Below, one piece after another: positions 27,289-36,841 of a DNA stretch of 64,000 nucleotides (positions within the stretch are counted from its first letter, which is position 1; each line of letters starts with the position of its first letter). Location: the NCBI RefSeq assembly GCF_001445575.1, contig NZ_CP013200.1, forward strand, positions 2,108,001-2,172,000. Direction: 5' to 3'. The stretch comes from Arthrobacter alpinus. Its GTDB lineage: Bacteria; Actinomycetota; Actinomycetes; Actinomycetales; Micrococcaceae. The translations under genes were made by a program, and so were the position numbers. The notes under the pieces are model-generated. The model did no database searches, was not told the origin of the DNA, and worked only from the letters and a program-made list of their open reading frames with translations.

Positions 27289-27813
27289 GTAGCTCTCATA
27301 TTCCTGAGCAGCGGCGCGCATGTCGTCTTCGGTTACAAATCCCCAGTCGGCGAGAAGGTTTGGGCGATGCGCGTTTACTCCGTCAGTGCAGCTCACGTCG
27401 TCGTGCCAATTTTCGTTCATCGTCGGGGCATAGAGGCATGACCACCCCTTACCGAAAACTTTCTCCCACGACTCTCGGTTCGCCTCTTCGATCTCCTGGT
27501 CCGAGGGCTCGTAGTTCTCCTCAACATGCTGTAGGGATTCCCTGGCGAGCGTTTTTCGTTCTATCTCCTCAAGAGACCGTAAGCCTTGCCTGGGTGGCGT
27601 TGTGTATTCGATCTCTTCAACAGGCTCTAAGGGTTGCTTAGGGGCGCTGTTCGGTCGATCTCTGTCAGCATTCCGATAATGGACTTGCGCGTCGCTGAAA
27701 AACCATGCGAAAAATGAGAAAACGATGACAACCACAGAGCCGACGATAAAAGCGAGGAGGCCCGGGGTCATGTAAGCCAGCAGCCCCCTAGGCTTCTTGT
27801 ATTCCGTCATCAT
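27265..27813 (-). CDS. Single-pass membrane protein, uncharacterised
   Basis: Start ATG 27813 is preceded by AGGAGGGCAA, a textbook ribosome-binding site. The 182-residue product has one transmembrane helix near residues 17-38 (GLLAFIVGSVVVIVFSFFAW) and then a long charged region with E-rich repeats (EPVEEIEYTTPP, RSLEEIERKTLA, QHVEENYEPSD). The C-terminal domain has two cysteines (GWSCLYAP and DVSCTDGV) that may pair outside the cell. The topology suggests a short cytoplasmic tail and an exported domain. No family recognised; it is likely cargo of the integrative element whose integrase lies 390 bp upstream. Confidence 0.6.
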   Translation of the reverse strand: MMTEYKKPRGLLAYMTPGLLAFIVGSVVVIVFSFFAWFFSDAQVHYRNADRDRPNSAPKQPLEPVEEIEYTTPPRQGLRSLEEIERKTLARESLQHVEENYEPSDQEIEEANRESWEKVFGKGWSCLYAPTMNENWHDDVSCTDGVNAHRPNLLADWGFVTEDDMRAAAQEYESYLNSGGTP

Positions 27814-27833
27814 TTGCCCTCCTGTCGGTAGTC

Positions 27834-28149
27834 TAGCGCACCGTCGGAGGGCAAGAACCTGCACAACTAACTGTTACTCCGCGGACTTTCTTGCGTCCAA
27901 AAGGTGTGCCCTGACCGCATGTACCGGAGCGCGGGGCGGTGAGCTTCACGGTGAGCGCTTCGGCCACAGCGGTGCCGGGTAAGTGAGCTTCACGCTCACC
28001 GCACCACTTGTGGAGAACAAGGAGCCGACCTAGTGTCTGTGGCCGCGCAGCCAGCCGGCCCTTCCCCACTCAAGCGCACAGTCCTAGAGTGGCCCCCCTG
28101 TATCCTCCAGACCCTCTGCACCCCGAGTGGATCCAGCTCTATAAAGCTG
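27834..28149. other. Non-coding stretch, no supported gene
   Basis: About 315 bp between the membrane-protein gene and the second 51-bp element. GTGAGCTTCACGGTGAGCG and GTGAGCTTCACGCTCACCG form a local imperfect repeat at about 27940-28000. No gene or RNA was recognised. Confidence 0.4.
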
Positions 28150-28200
28150 GGGACTGCCCCGGCTTTGCTTGAGAGAGTCAACGAAACCCGGGGCAGTCCC
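28150..28200. mobile_element. 51-bp end-to-end derivative of the IS3-type element, copy 2
   Basis: Identical to copy 1 apart from one base (AACGAAACC here, AATGAAACC there). It sits two bases beyond the integrase stop codon, where its GC-rich hairpin (GGGACTGCCCCGG with its complement) could act as a terminator for the xis-int operon. Confidence 0.75.
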
Positions 28201-28202
28201 CT

Positions 28203-29372
28203 TCATTCATCGCCGAATGCTTGCAGTACCTCAGTGTTGTCCGGCGCCTCATGTGTCTTCTGGACGTAGTGCTTGCTGGTGATCTTCTCGTTTGAATGGC
28301 CGAGCTGCGCCGTGGCAGCAGCAATGCCCTGGGTGTTGGCGAGGATGGTACCCACTGACTTACGGAACGTGTGCGGGGTGACCCAGTCGTAACCCAAGGC
28401 TTCTCGGACTTCGCGCCATTGCTTACGGAATCCGTTGGGATCACGGATTGTCCCCACACTTGAGGCGAAGACAAGTCCCAGGTCATTGGTTCGTGCAGTG
28501 TCAGTCTGACGCTTGCGGAGCATTTCGACGGCAAATGACGGCAGGAAGTACCTTTGCCGAGAATTGGAACTCTTCGGATGGTCCTGAATCTGCAGCCCAC
28601 TAGTGCCCTTGACTTTGATGACGGTACCGTTGATCGTCACCGTTGGTTTTTCGGCGTCGAGGTCCACGTCCGTCCAATGAATGGCAAGTGCCTCCCCGAT
28701 GCGGGCGCCGGTGGCCAGCATGAAGTCCACGACGTCGAGGATGTCCTTCTCGTGTAGTCCGTTGGGGCGCCCGGTGGGTTGCTGCCACGCATAGACGCCT
28801 TTGCGAAGGGCGATAACTTCGTCCAGGGTCAGGGCTCGGACTTCCTTCACCACGATGGGGATTTTGGCGACTTCTCGTAGAGGGTTGGCGCTGATGGCGC
28901 CGTGCCGTGTGGCGAGGCTGAGCATCCCGGAAAGGATGGTCTTGCACATCTTCGCGGTCGTGGCGCCGCTATTGGTTCGGATGGTCTTGAGGAACCTGTC
29001 GAGGGAATTGACATTGGCTTCTCTGATAGTCAGCTCACCGGTGCCTGGCAGGATGTGGGTGTCCAGGAGTTCCCGATACCGTTTGCTGGTGTTGGCAGCC
29101 CGGCCCAGGTCTTCAAATTCAGCCCACCAAATCCGTGAAAGCTCGCGCAACTGCATCTCCGGTCCGATCTCGTCCTCATTGGCTGGGATCAAAAGCGTGA
29201 GCTTGTGAATCAGTGCCGCCTCTGCCTTTGGGCCAGACGGTCCCCACGCTTCGTACCGGCGGACTGCACCATCGAAGGAGCGAAATTTGGCGCGGGCACG
29301 CCAAATTTTTGGCTTGAGTTGCTTGCGAGTGATCTGCCCCCAAGTACCCAATGGCAAACGCGCTCTAGGCAA
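28203..29372 (-). CDS. int: Tyrosine-type site-specific integrase (intact copy)
   Basis: This phage/ICE-type integrase of about 390-399 residues has an N-terminal arm-binding part, a SAM-like core-binding domain (DTHILPGTGELTIREANVNS, then SGATTAKMCKTILSGML) and a catalytic domain with the R-H-x-x-R-H-Y set visible: ATGARIGEAL (R), TPHTFRKSVGT (H-x-x-R), LGHSNEKITSKHYVQ (H and Y). The start is uncertain: a TTG at 29372 or an upstream start near 29402 inside the excisionase gene are both possible. It follows and overlaps that gene, forming an xis-int operon. Two decayed relatives lie at 10703-11318 and 26672-26713, so elements of this family have entered repeatedly. Confidence 0.9.
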   Translation of the reverse strand: MPRARLPLGTWGQITRKQLKPKIWRARAKFRSFDGAVRRYEAWGPSGPKAEAALIHKLTLLIPANEDEIGPEMQLRELSRIWWAEFEDLGRAANTSKRYRELLDTHILPGTGELTIREANVNSLDRFLKTIRTNSGATTAKMCKTILSGMLSLATRHGAISANPLREVAKIPIVVKEVRALTLDEVIALRKGVYAWQQPTGRPNGLHEKDILDVVDFMLATGARIGEALAIHWTDVDLDAEKPTVTINGTVIKVKGTSGLQIQDHPKSSNSRQRYFLPSFAVEMLRKRQTDTARTNDLGLVFASSVGTIRDPNGFRKQWREVREALGYDWVTPHTFRKSVGTILANTQGIAAATAQLGHSNEKITSKHYVQKTHEAPDNTEVLQAFGDE

Positions 29373-29586
29373 AGTGATCCTCTGTCGTCGAGAGCCAATC
29401 ATTCAGGTCGCTGCGGCTGATGCGCAGGTGTCGGCCAATCCGGTGGGCCCGTGGCCCAAGGTGTTTGACGCGCCACTGGTAGAAGGTCTGCTCTGGGATC
29501 TGCAGTTCCCGGCAGATGTCTCGTGGGGTCAGCCATTCCTCCGCGATTGCTGCGGTGGAAGGGATATGGCCAATTTGCTCGCTCAT
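29365..29586 (-). CDS. xis: Excisionase-like helix-turn-helix protein
   Basis: The 73-residue protein has an HTH_17/MerR-like fold: EEWLTPRDICRELQIPEQTF, YQWRVKHLGPRAHRIG, then LRISRSDLNDWL. These proteins bend att DNA and direct tyrosine integrases towards excision. ATG 29586 follows GAGGAGATT, a good ribosome-binding site. The 3' end overlaps the likely integrase start, so the two are translationally coupled. Confidence 0.88.
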   Translation of the reverse strand: MSEQIGHIPSTAAIAEEWLTPRDICRELQIPEQTFYQWRVKHLGPRAHRIGRHLRISRSDLNDWLSTTEDHFA

Positions 29587-29993
29587 TAGAATCTCCTCTT
29601 CAACGTGGACGTTCCCCTTTCCATGGCGAAAAGACCTTGGAACTACATGACTGCCGTTGCTATGTCAGAAGAATGACGGTGGCGACCTCACCCAATACTG
29701 GCGTGGCACGCAAAAGAGCTCCAGTTTGCTGGCGGGTGTGAACATGGTGTTGCATTCGGGGCCGGTTTGCTTGGTCACGCCTCGCCGTAGCGATCCGACC
29801 CGGATACCCCATGACTTGCCGTCACGCTGGCCGTGACGGCAACCCGCTTCGGTGCCAGAAGTGTGAAGGGATTTTTGGTAGCGGCAGCAGCACGGTATTT
29901 GGGGGTGCTTTTGCCAGCGGAATTGGTCGTGGTGGGATTCGGCTGCGGTGGTGGGTTGGAGGAAATATCGGTGGGATGGTGGTGGCGCAGGGG
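29587..29993. other. Intergenic stretch upstream of xis, no supported gene
   Basis: About 400 bp. It probably holds the promoter of the xis-int operon, although I cannot point to clear -35/-10 boxes. From about 29970 the bases GGTGGTGGCGCAGGGGAGTG match those at 60948-60970, so the boundary of the nrdH-associated backbone lies here. Confidence 0.4.
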
Positions 29994-30022
29994 AGTGCCG
30001 CATGAAGTCTTCATGCGGCACT
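29994..30022. terminator. Perfect hairpin downstream of the nrdH 3' fragment
   Basis: AGTGCCGCATGAAG, a single T, then CTTCATGCGGCACT: a 14-bp perfect inverted repeat. A near-identical hairpin with one mismatch follows the intact nrdH at 60966-60994. No U-run follows, so a factor-dependent or bidirectional terminator, or a protein site, is possible. Confidence 0.6.
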
Positions 30023-30042
30023 GGATCACCTGTTGAGGCTGG

Positions 30043-30123
30043 CTACTGGATGGCGAGCCGGAGTCGTTCGATCTCGGTGGGGTTGAATCCTGACCAGTGG
30101 TGATGGTCGCTGACCACGACGAT
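30043..30123 (-). pseudogene. nrdH 3' fragment (split by Tn554-like transposon)
   Basis: On the minus strand it reads VVVSDHHHWSGFNPTEIERL, then RLAIQ and a stop at 30043, matching residues ~57-78 of the intact NrdH-like protein at 61015-61251. The match stops where the transposon end GGTTATCTGA begins (30124). The 5' half of the same gene is at 55506-55663 on the same strand, so the two halves flank a 25.4-kb insertion. Confidence 0.88.
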
Positions 30124-30236
30124 GGTTATCTGACGGTGCTGGTTGACTGTCATGCGCGTTGAGATTCATCTCCTGATTGCCTCACGTTAGTCAGATGATC
30201 TGCCTGCCGACGTTTTGTCTTGGTAGTGATATTGCC

Positions 30237-31403
30237 ATGGCACCTTCCGTCCTTACTTTCATGCTAAGCCGCGCTGTGCATCCTTCGACGGGCGACGCGA
30301 TGCTGGTGATCGAATCATCCGAGGGTGACATTCATGAGGAGGCAACGCGCTGGTTGCGGTTCCTTGCCGCGGTGGGGAAGTCGCCGAACACCATCCGAGC
30401 CTATGGACTCCGCCTTGCGCCTTATCTGAGCTGGTCTGTCGCTTCCGGTAGAGACTGGCGAAAGGTGCGCCTCACTGATCTCGTCGAATGGAAAACCGTT
30501 GTGGTTGCGACTCCCTGTTCAGGCGCGAAGGGTTTGCCGCGTCCCCGGAGGCCGGCCACGGTGGACGCTTGGATGACCGCTGTGGTCGAGTTCTTTAAGT
30601 GGGCCGAAGCCGCCGCCGTGGTTGAGCCTGCTTTGTCCGGGTTGATCTATGAACCCCGGTACATTGCTGCCGGCGTCTATGGTGGTGAACAGGGACGGAT
30701 TCGCCAGGTAAAAGTCCCTGAACTGCAGGCCCGCAGCCACCAGGAGACTGCTTCCCCGGAGTGGATCGAATTCCCGCGAGCCCGGGCAGTGCTTCTGAAT
30801 CTTGAGTTGGTCGCTCGAGACCGTTTCCTGGTCGACTTGTTGTTCTTCACAGGCCTGCGGATTGGTGAGGCACTGGCACTCTTCCGCCAGGACGTCCATT
30901 TCCTGGCCGAAAATTCCGGCCTGGGCTGTCGGATTCGGGGCCCACATATCCATGTCCGCTCGAACGAGGTCCTCAACGGGGCTCGGGCGAAAACCGGGCC
31001 TCGTTGGGTACCGGTTCCTGACCGGGTGGTGTTTTCCTATGAGGACTACCTTCTGGACCGCCGGGACATCCTGGGGCTCGACAGCAACCCTCACGTTTTC
31101 GTCAATCTCTACCGAAGTTCCCGCGGCACTGCCATGAGCTACGCGGGCGTAGTGGATCTGTTCCAACGCATCTCTGTATCCGTCTCGAGCAGGATCCGTC
31201 CTCACATGCTCCGCCATACTCGGGCCACAATGTGGCTACGAGGCATCGACACTCCACGGCTGGATCTGGACACCGTGCGGGTCCTGCTTGGACACGCTTC
31301 ACTGGAAGCTACCAGCATATATGCCCATTCACGGGCCGAGGATCTGCGCGCAGCCGTCAGTAACGCTTCCCTGCCCGGCATCGGTGACGAGAAGGGCCGC
31401 TGA
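30237..31403 (+). CDS. tnpA: Tn554-type tyrosine recombinase (TnpA-like)
   Basis: The protein (about 388-408 residues depending on start; ATG at 30237 or 30261 are alternatives to the 30177 start) has a core-binding domain (GKSPNTIRAYGLRLAPYLSW) and catalytic motifs FFTGLRIGEALALF (R), RPHMLRHTRATMWL (H-x-x-R) and VLLGHASLEATSIYAHS (H and Y). Its position next to the left end and its overlap with the following recombinase gene (TGATGG at 31401-31406) match TnpA of Tn554-type elements, which act together with TnpB for site-specific transposition. It looks intact. Confidence 0.82.
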   Translation: MAPSVLTFMLSRAVHPSTGDAMLVIESSEGDIHEEATRWLRFLAAVGKSPNTIRAYGLRLAPYLSWSVASGRDWRKVRLTDLVEWKTVVVATPCSGAKGLPRPRRPATVDAWMTAVVEFFKWAEAAAVVEPALSGLIYEPRYIAAGVYGGEQGRIRQVKVPELQARSHQETASPEWIEFPRARAVLLNLELVARDRFLVDLLFFTGLRIGEALALFRQDVHFLAENSGLGCRIRGPHIHVRSNEVLNGARAKTGPRWVPVPDRVVFSYEDYLLDRRDILGLDSNPHVFVNLYRSSRGTAMSYAGVVDLFQRISVSVSSRIRPHMLRHTRATMWLRGIDTPRLDLDTVRVLLGHASLEATSIYAHSRAEDLRAAVSNASLPGIGDEKGR

Positions 31404-33855
31404 TGGTTAGCCAAAGCGCGTCCGGTGCCGCCCGCGTTACGCCACTGAAGCCGCATTCCCAGCCGGACCAACGCTGCTGGATCTCTTTTTTGGAAGATCA
31501 GCTTCCCTCCGACTGGCTTGCGGGGGAATGGGATGCAAATACCGGAATTCTGGCGCCATTGCCGGATTCTGGCAGGTTTTCCGTCGTAACCTGCTCACGG
31601 ACCGGGTGCCCAACTATCCTGGACGCCCAACGGACATGCCACAGCTGCCGGCAAAACGGTGAGAAGCCAAGAGTTGCCGCCACTGGAGATCCAAAAGCCG
31701 GGCAAGGCCCTCCCATCCAGAGGGACTGCGTTCTCGCGCGTGACGGAATCCGCTGCGGCCGCAATCAAGTCAGCCATGGCTTGTGTCGGCCTCATTACGC
31801 CCTGTTCAAAGTGAATAAGAGCCATGACGACGTCCAAGCCTGGCTCAAGTCCACTACCTCCGTACCTAACGCGTTCTTACCCTGCGCTGCCGCGGGGTGC
31901 CCGATCAGCGCGGACAACCCCCGGGTTGACCTGCGTCTGTGCTCGAACCACCGCTACCAGCTCGCTGCCAGACGCAGCCGCGGAGAGATCCTCGACGAGC
32001 AGAGTGCCCTCCAATGGCTATCGGACCCCGTGGACCCTCCGTACATGCTCAGGATCGGCCGATTGAGTCAGCGAATGCAAACCGAAATCCGGTACGTCAT
32101 CCAGGCTCACCTCGACCTCCACCAAGGGCCCTTGCAGGTCAGGACCTATCGGAATTTGATCAACAAAGGCGCCAAGTGGAATTCCGAATCCCTCCTTGCC
32201 ACCATCGAGCGGACTGCAGGAACGGTCAACGCGAACAGCCGGTCGGTGTACCGCTTCATCCGCGAAGTCCTTGTCAAGCAGAAACGCCGCCATGAGGGCT
32301 ACGATCTCTACAGTGAAAACCTGATCTACCTCAACGACCTCAACCTGCGCACGACGGCCTCGAGCAGGCGGGAAATGTTTGAGAAGCCCCCTTGGACCTG
32401 TCCCGGATTACGCAGCCCTGGCTCCGCGAAGGCTACCGAAACTGGCTGCTGACCATCTTGCCCACACGAGGGAATGTCCTGACCGGATACCGCATCGCTG
32501 TCCTAGCATCGGAAGTCCTCGCCCGGCATTGCTCCGATCGCGGACACGATCCACGCCTTCTCGGGCCCTCCCATATGAGCGCGATCATCAACGTGATGAA
32601 CCAGCAATGGCCCAACTACGGCGGTGCCAAGGGCGTCTTCCGTCTTTGGCGACACATCCTGGAATCCGGGCACCGCACCAGCATCTGGGACCACGTTCCC
32701 CGCGCCTTCAGCTACAACCCTCGCCTCCACAAACCCCCAACCCACTTCCGCACCTACCGTGAGGACAACGACCACGGCCGGGCGCTGCCGGTGGCCGCCG
32801 TCGCACATCTGCGCAACAATCTTCAAGGCCTCACCCCCTACCGCAACAGAGACATGGCCATAGCCATGCTGGCCGTGCTCATCGACACAGGCCGACGCCC
32901 CAACGAAGTGGTCAGTCTCCACCGGGGCTGTCTCCAGCGCGACCGGCACGGCGACTGGATACTTGTCTATGACAACCACAAAGCAGGACGGCTGAACCGC
33001 AGACTCGCAATTCAACAGGAAACCGCTGAGGCCATCACCAACTGGCTCGACAGTAGGATCAACGGTCCCGTGGCTGAATCCCAATGGCTGTTTCCCAGCC
33101 CACAGCCCACCAGAACGGATACGTGCGCCAGCTACGGACTGCTCTATGGCGCCCTGCGGCGGCTTATCCACGACGTCCCGACAATGGAAGGGCCCATCAA
33201 AGACCTCCACGGCGTCCCGGTCGACTTCAGTTTTGACGAGGTCCGTCCTCACGATTTCCGCCATTCCTATGCCCAGAGACATGTCGACAACGGAACCGCC
33301 CCGGACGAACTTCGGGATCTACTCGATCACGAAGACGTCCGCACCACCATGGGCTACTACCAAGTCAACGACACCCGCAAACGTGCCGCTGCAAACCTCC
33401 TCGCCCCTCTCACCTATGACCGAAACGGCGACAAAATAGGCCTCTCACCCGGGCGGCGCGGCCTCGCCTCCATCGCAGTGCCCTACGGCGGGTGCACCGA
33501 GCCATCCAACGTCAAGGCTGGCGGCAACGCCTGCCCCATCCGCTTTCAATGCTCCGGATGCACGTTCTACCGCCCAGATCCCTCCTACCTTCCCGATATC
33601 GAACGACACCTCGTGGAGCTGAAAACCAACGCAGCCCAAGCCCGCCGCCTCAACGCCCCGCCCTACGCCATCGCGAACTTTGACGGCCAAGTAGACGACT
33701 TCAAGCAAATCGTGGACCGCATGCGCACCGACCTTGCCCTCCTGCCAGAACCCGACAGACAGGCAATCACCGAGGCGGCAACCATCCTGCGAACATCCCG
33801 GCTAATAGCGCGACCGGGCCAGCACCTCCCTCTGACCGTCAAGGATCGATCATGA
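31403..33855 (+). pseudogene. tnpB: Tn554-type large tyrosine recombinase (TnpB-like), one -1 frameshift
   Basis: Two frames make one protein of about 817 residues. The first (31403-~32390) holds cysteine-rich zinc-binding-like clusters (CSRTGCP, CHSCRQNG, CVLARDGIRCGRN, HGLCRPHY) and ends in REMFEKPP. The second (from ~32388) continues LDLSRITQPWL and holds the catalytic domain: DTGRRPNEVVSL (R), RPHDFRHSYAQRH (H-x-x-R), LDHEDVRTTMGYY (H and Y), then a second Cys cluster (CPIRFQCSGCTFY). One extra C in the run 32387-32391 joins them exactly. Either the assembly lost a base or the transposon is immobile. Confidence 0.8.
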
Positions 33856-34406
33856 CAAGAATGGAGGGCGCCCCGTTCGCAAATATGGTCGCAGCTCGTC
33901 AGCGGGAAGCCGACAGAAAACAGGCCGCCACGGCATCTGCCATCAACAGATTTCTCTTGGACGGGACACTCATCAGCATCACAGCCGTTGCGGGTGCCGC
34001 AGGCGTCAGCCGCAACTTCATCTACTCCCACGAGACCCTTCTGCACCAGCTCGAAGCCGCCCGCCAGACCCAGGCCGATGCCCGCACCCCAGGACAAAAA
34101 CTCCCGACGAACGGCGCCCTCGGGCGAACAGCACTTCAGACGGAAATAGCGCTGGCGCATCAGACCATCAAACGGCTCCGCCAAGATCTTGCCGAACTGA
34201 AGAAGCGGCATGAGCACTGTCTCGGGGAACAAATCTGTGCGGCGGATCCAGCGGAAGAAACTTCCCTGACGACTGCTGAGAACCTTGAACTTGAAGGGCT
34301 CACCGAGAATAACCGACTCTTGACTCAGCAGGTTAAGACACTCAGCCATCGCATTGATGACCTGCTTGACGACCTCACCGCCGAACGCCGAGGGACGATT
34401 GCCTAA
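33852..34406 (+). CDS. tnpC: TnpC-like protein (DUF6262 type)
   Basis: The 184-residue protein opens with a helical DNA-binding-like part (SAINRFLLDGTLISITAVAG, AAGVSRNFIYSHETLLHQL) and ends with a long coiled coil (HQTIKRLRQDLAELKKRHE, LEGLTENNRLLTQQVKTLSH). This is the layout of DUF6262/TnpC proteins encoded third in Tn554-family transposons, where TnpC influences frequency and orientation of transposition. ATG 33852 overlaps the end of the recombinase gene (ATGA), so the three genes form one operon. Confidence 0.82.
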   Translation: MTRMEGAPFANMVAARQREADRKQAATASAINRFLLDGTLISITAVAGAAGVSRNFIYSHETLLHQLEAARQTQADARTPGQKLPTNGALGRTALQTEIALAHQTIKRLRQDLAELKKRHEHCLGEQICAADPAEETSLTTAENLELEGLTENNRLLTQQVKTLSHRIDDLLDDLTAERRGTIA

Positions 34407-34620
34407 ACTGCTGCGCCCTAGAGCTTGGATTCGTGGCGGGGCCTGAGCCTTAAAGACCTGAACCGGTGCGGGTGTTGTGGATAACTGGCGGAAGATTCGC
34501 ACTCATGCCATTCTCTTGCCCTGCCATGAGTGCAGCCGTTTGAATACCTAGCGCATGAATTCAGGCTGTCGGGGGCAGACCCGTTGCCGGTGAACATGAA
34601 CGGCCTCGCCAGGGCGCTGC

Positions 34621-35438
34621 TCAGGCGATCTGCACCATCGCGTTGTAAAAGGCATGGATGAGTACCCCTGGCAGTATCGATCTGTACCGGATGGTAGTGA
34701 CGGCCGCCACCGCTCCGAAACCCCCGGCTAGAACCACATTAAGGCCGTTGTAGGGTGCGTGTGCAAGTCCAAAAGTGAGGGTACTGACGAGAGATATGAC
34801 TACCAAGATCACGAGCCCAAGAGTCTTGTTGAGGTATCTACGCGTAGCACCACTATTGACGGCGAAAACCGCTAGCGCGATGGGACCACGAAAGAGCGTC
34901 TCTTCCCAGAGTGGGGCGTGGAAGAATCCGTGGACAGCCTGGATGAATGGCGTAGCCTGTGCAATTGCGAGCAAACGATCGTCGTCAGGTGACGCGGCCC
35001 AGCCTGCCGGGAGTGGAAGGTGTGAGAGCCAATTGTTTAAAGCGACAAAGACTGTGATGGTTGCTACGCAGATGACAAGTAGCTGTGAGATTTCGGAACG
35101 GGTGTACTTGCGTACGCCCAGTGCGATTGCCACGGATCGAAATACGCGAACGGTTTTTCGCACTCCGTATTTTAGGTCGCCGTTCGACATTGCATCCTTA
35201 TTGGATCCAAGTTGAAGTGCCATGACTAGCAAGGGGGAGACCACGATAAAGACAAGCGCCATCGAGATGCTTGAACCGAGGTCCTCCGGTTTGACGTGGA
35301 TCCCGGGAGAGCGGCTAGCGGGATGTGAATCAGCAGTCCCAGACCAACGAACGCTGGAAGCGCCAAAAATGGGGCCAGTATCCATGCCAAGCTGGTCCCT
35401 AAACGGACCAGCTTAATCTTAATCTGCTGCAAACTCAC
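34621..35438 (-). pseudogene. CPBP-family intramembrane metalloprotease, one -1 frameshift
   Basis: The second frame (34621 up to ~35305) holds the Abi/CPBP motifs: PLWEETLFRGPIALA (E-E-x-x-x-R), TFGLAHAPYNGL (H) and GVLIHAFYNAM (H-x-x-x-N), within several membrane helices. The first helix (LGTSLAWILAPFLALPAFVG) is in another frame, started by GTG 35438 after GAAGGG. One added C or G in TCCCGGGA at 35301-35308 joins LAALPG to IHVKPEDLG in frame. CPBP proteases act on prenylated or peptide substrates in eukaryotes and confer bacteriocin immunity in some bacteria. Monocistronic, on the transposon. Confidence 0.75.
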
Positions 35439-35846
35439 TAGTGCCCTTCGGGAACTCCACCGTGGTGTAGTCGTGTCTTGATAGAAGATGGGACGGAAAT
35501 GCACGTAAGGCCGGCTGACGTTGTTCGGAGGATCTTGCTAGCTGCCTTGAGGAAGAGCCGTCTGCCAGGAAAATGATAGCTGTGCCCAGCCGAGGCGGTG
35601 TGCAAGCGAAATTCGGCAATTGCGCGGCCATGGGCCGAACACTTACTCAACCACGGGCATCGACAGCACAGGGATCAGTCAGAATCGCTATTTGACCTTG
35701 GCGGTGCAGTGCCGGGCATTTTCGACGTGTCACGCCGGGCAAATCGGATTTAACCTGAAGAATACTGTCCGCTGCGGCAACCGTCTAAAGCATAGCGACG
35801 GATATTTCACTTTTCACAAGCCACGCGCAGATTGACGGGAATCAGT
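35439..35846. other. Non-coding stretch, no supported gene
   Basis: About 410 bp between the CPBP gene start and the dedA-like gene end. Short frames on both strands lack motifs. No hairpin followed by T-run was spotted. Confidence 0.4.
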
Positions 35847-36725
35847 TCATTTCATGTGTGGCTGAGGATCTCGCTCACATCGGCGAGGACTTTGATGTTC
35901 GATCATGCTGGATTTCTTGGTGACAAGGTTACAGTTCTGCTCCTGCGATGGCTGAACAACGAAGTATTCAAGTGGACTGGCGAGATCGGTGGTTGTGGGC
36001 GCGTCTGGATGGTTGGTTGATGGGTATGTTTCGCTGGAGGGCATGGTGGCTTCATGGGTGAGAATCAAGGCAGATGAATTCTCCCGGTGTTTCGCCAGAG
36101 TCGATTGAAGCTTTTGTTCCGTGTGGTGCATGCGTTGTTTTCGAATGCGCCACGTGATGAGTCCGAGGATGGTGATGCTGAGCATCGCGAAAGTGATTGA
36201 GTGGCCGATAGTTTTTGCAAGGGTGAGGTAGACGTTGCCAGCGAAGTATCCGAGCAGGACTGCGGAGGCGCCCCAGATGATGCCGCCTACGGCGTTGAAG
36301 ATGAAAAAGCGCCGGTACGGCATATGGGACAGGCCGGCTAGTGCGGGCATGACGGCTCGGAAGAAGGCGGTGAAGCGGCCCAGAAAGACTGCTTTTCCGC
36401 CTCGTCGTGCCAGGAAATCACGGGCGTCGTCCAGTTTTTGTCGCCGTTTGCGCAGTAACTTGAGGTTGAGTATCCGTGGCCCATGGTGCCGACCAAGCTC
36501 GTAACCGACGGTGTCCCCGATGATGGCTGCAAGTATTACCAGGATCGTGATGAGCCACAGGTGTAGGCGCTGCTGGCTGGCGAGGATGCCGCCGATGATT
36601 GCGGCCGTTTCTCCGGGAAGAATGAAGCCGATGAACAATGCGTCTTCGGCGAAGACCAGCGCAGTGATGAGGAGGTAGGCGACCCCAGGGGTCACCTGCA
36701 GGATCGTGTCAATGATCGTGTTCAT
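35847..36725 (-). CDS. DedA-family membrane protein
   Basis: The 292-residue protein has the DedA core: VFAEDALFIGFILPGETAAI, GDTVGYELGRHHGPRI, DFLARRGGKAVFLGRFTAFF, then FRAVMPALAGLSHMPYRRF and a hydrophobic tail. DedA/DUF- SNARE-assoc proteins act in membrane lipid balance (undecaprenyl-phosphate or phosphatidylethanolamine recycling) and in resistance to cationic peptides and alkaline stress. The C-terminal ~90 residues are an extra, low-complexity cytoplasmic tail (T/S/P rich). ATG 36725 is preferred over GTG 36728. A CTNAG-N6-CTGAG direct repeat lies about 50 bp upstream (36776-36791). Confidence 0.88.
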   Translation of the reverse strand: MNTIIDTILQVTPGVAYLLITALVFAEDALFIGFILPGETAAIIGGILASQQRLHLWLITILVILAAIIGDTVGYELGRHHGPRILNLKLLRKRRQKLDDARDFLARRGGKAVFLGRFTAFFRAVMPALAGLSHMPYRRFFIFNAVGGIIWGASAVLLGYFAGNVYLTLAKTIGHSITFAMLSITILGLITWRIRKQRMHHTEQKLQSTLAKHRENSSALILTHEATMPSSETYPSTNHPDAPTTTDLASPLEYFVVQPSQEQNCNLVTKKSSMIEHQSPRRCERDPQPHMK

Positions 36726-36775
36726 CACTATTCTTACCTTCCCTGTCCGGTCTATTCCAGTTTTCCACGAAGGCG

Positions 36776-36791
36776 CTAAGAGGAACCTGAG
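36776..36791 (-). promoter_or_regulatory. Response-regulator-type direct repeat upstream of dedA-like gene
   Basis: Read towards the gene: CTCAG-N6-CTTAG, two half sites with an 11-bp period, about 50 bp before the start codon. The same arrangement occurs at four other transposon promoters (40030, 43540, 45822 and 45848). Confidence 0.55.
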
Positions 36792-36841
36792 AAGCTCTGC
36801 CCGAAGTCTTTGAAAGGGCGACGTGCAAGTGTGGACGTGGC

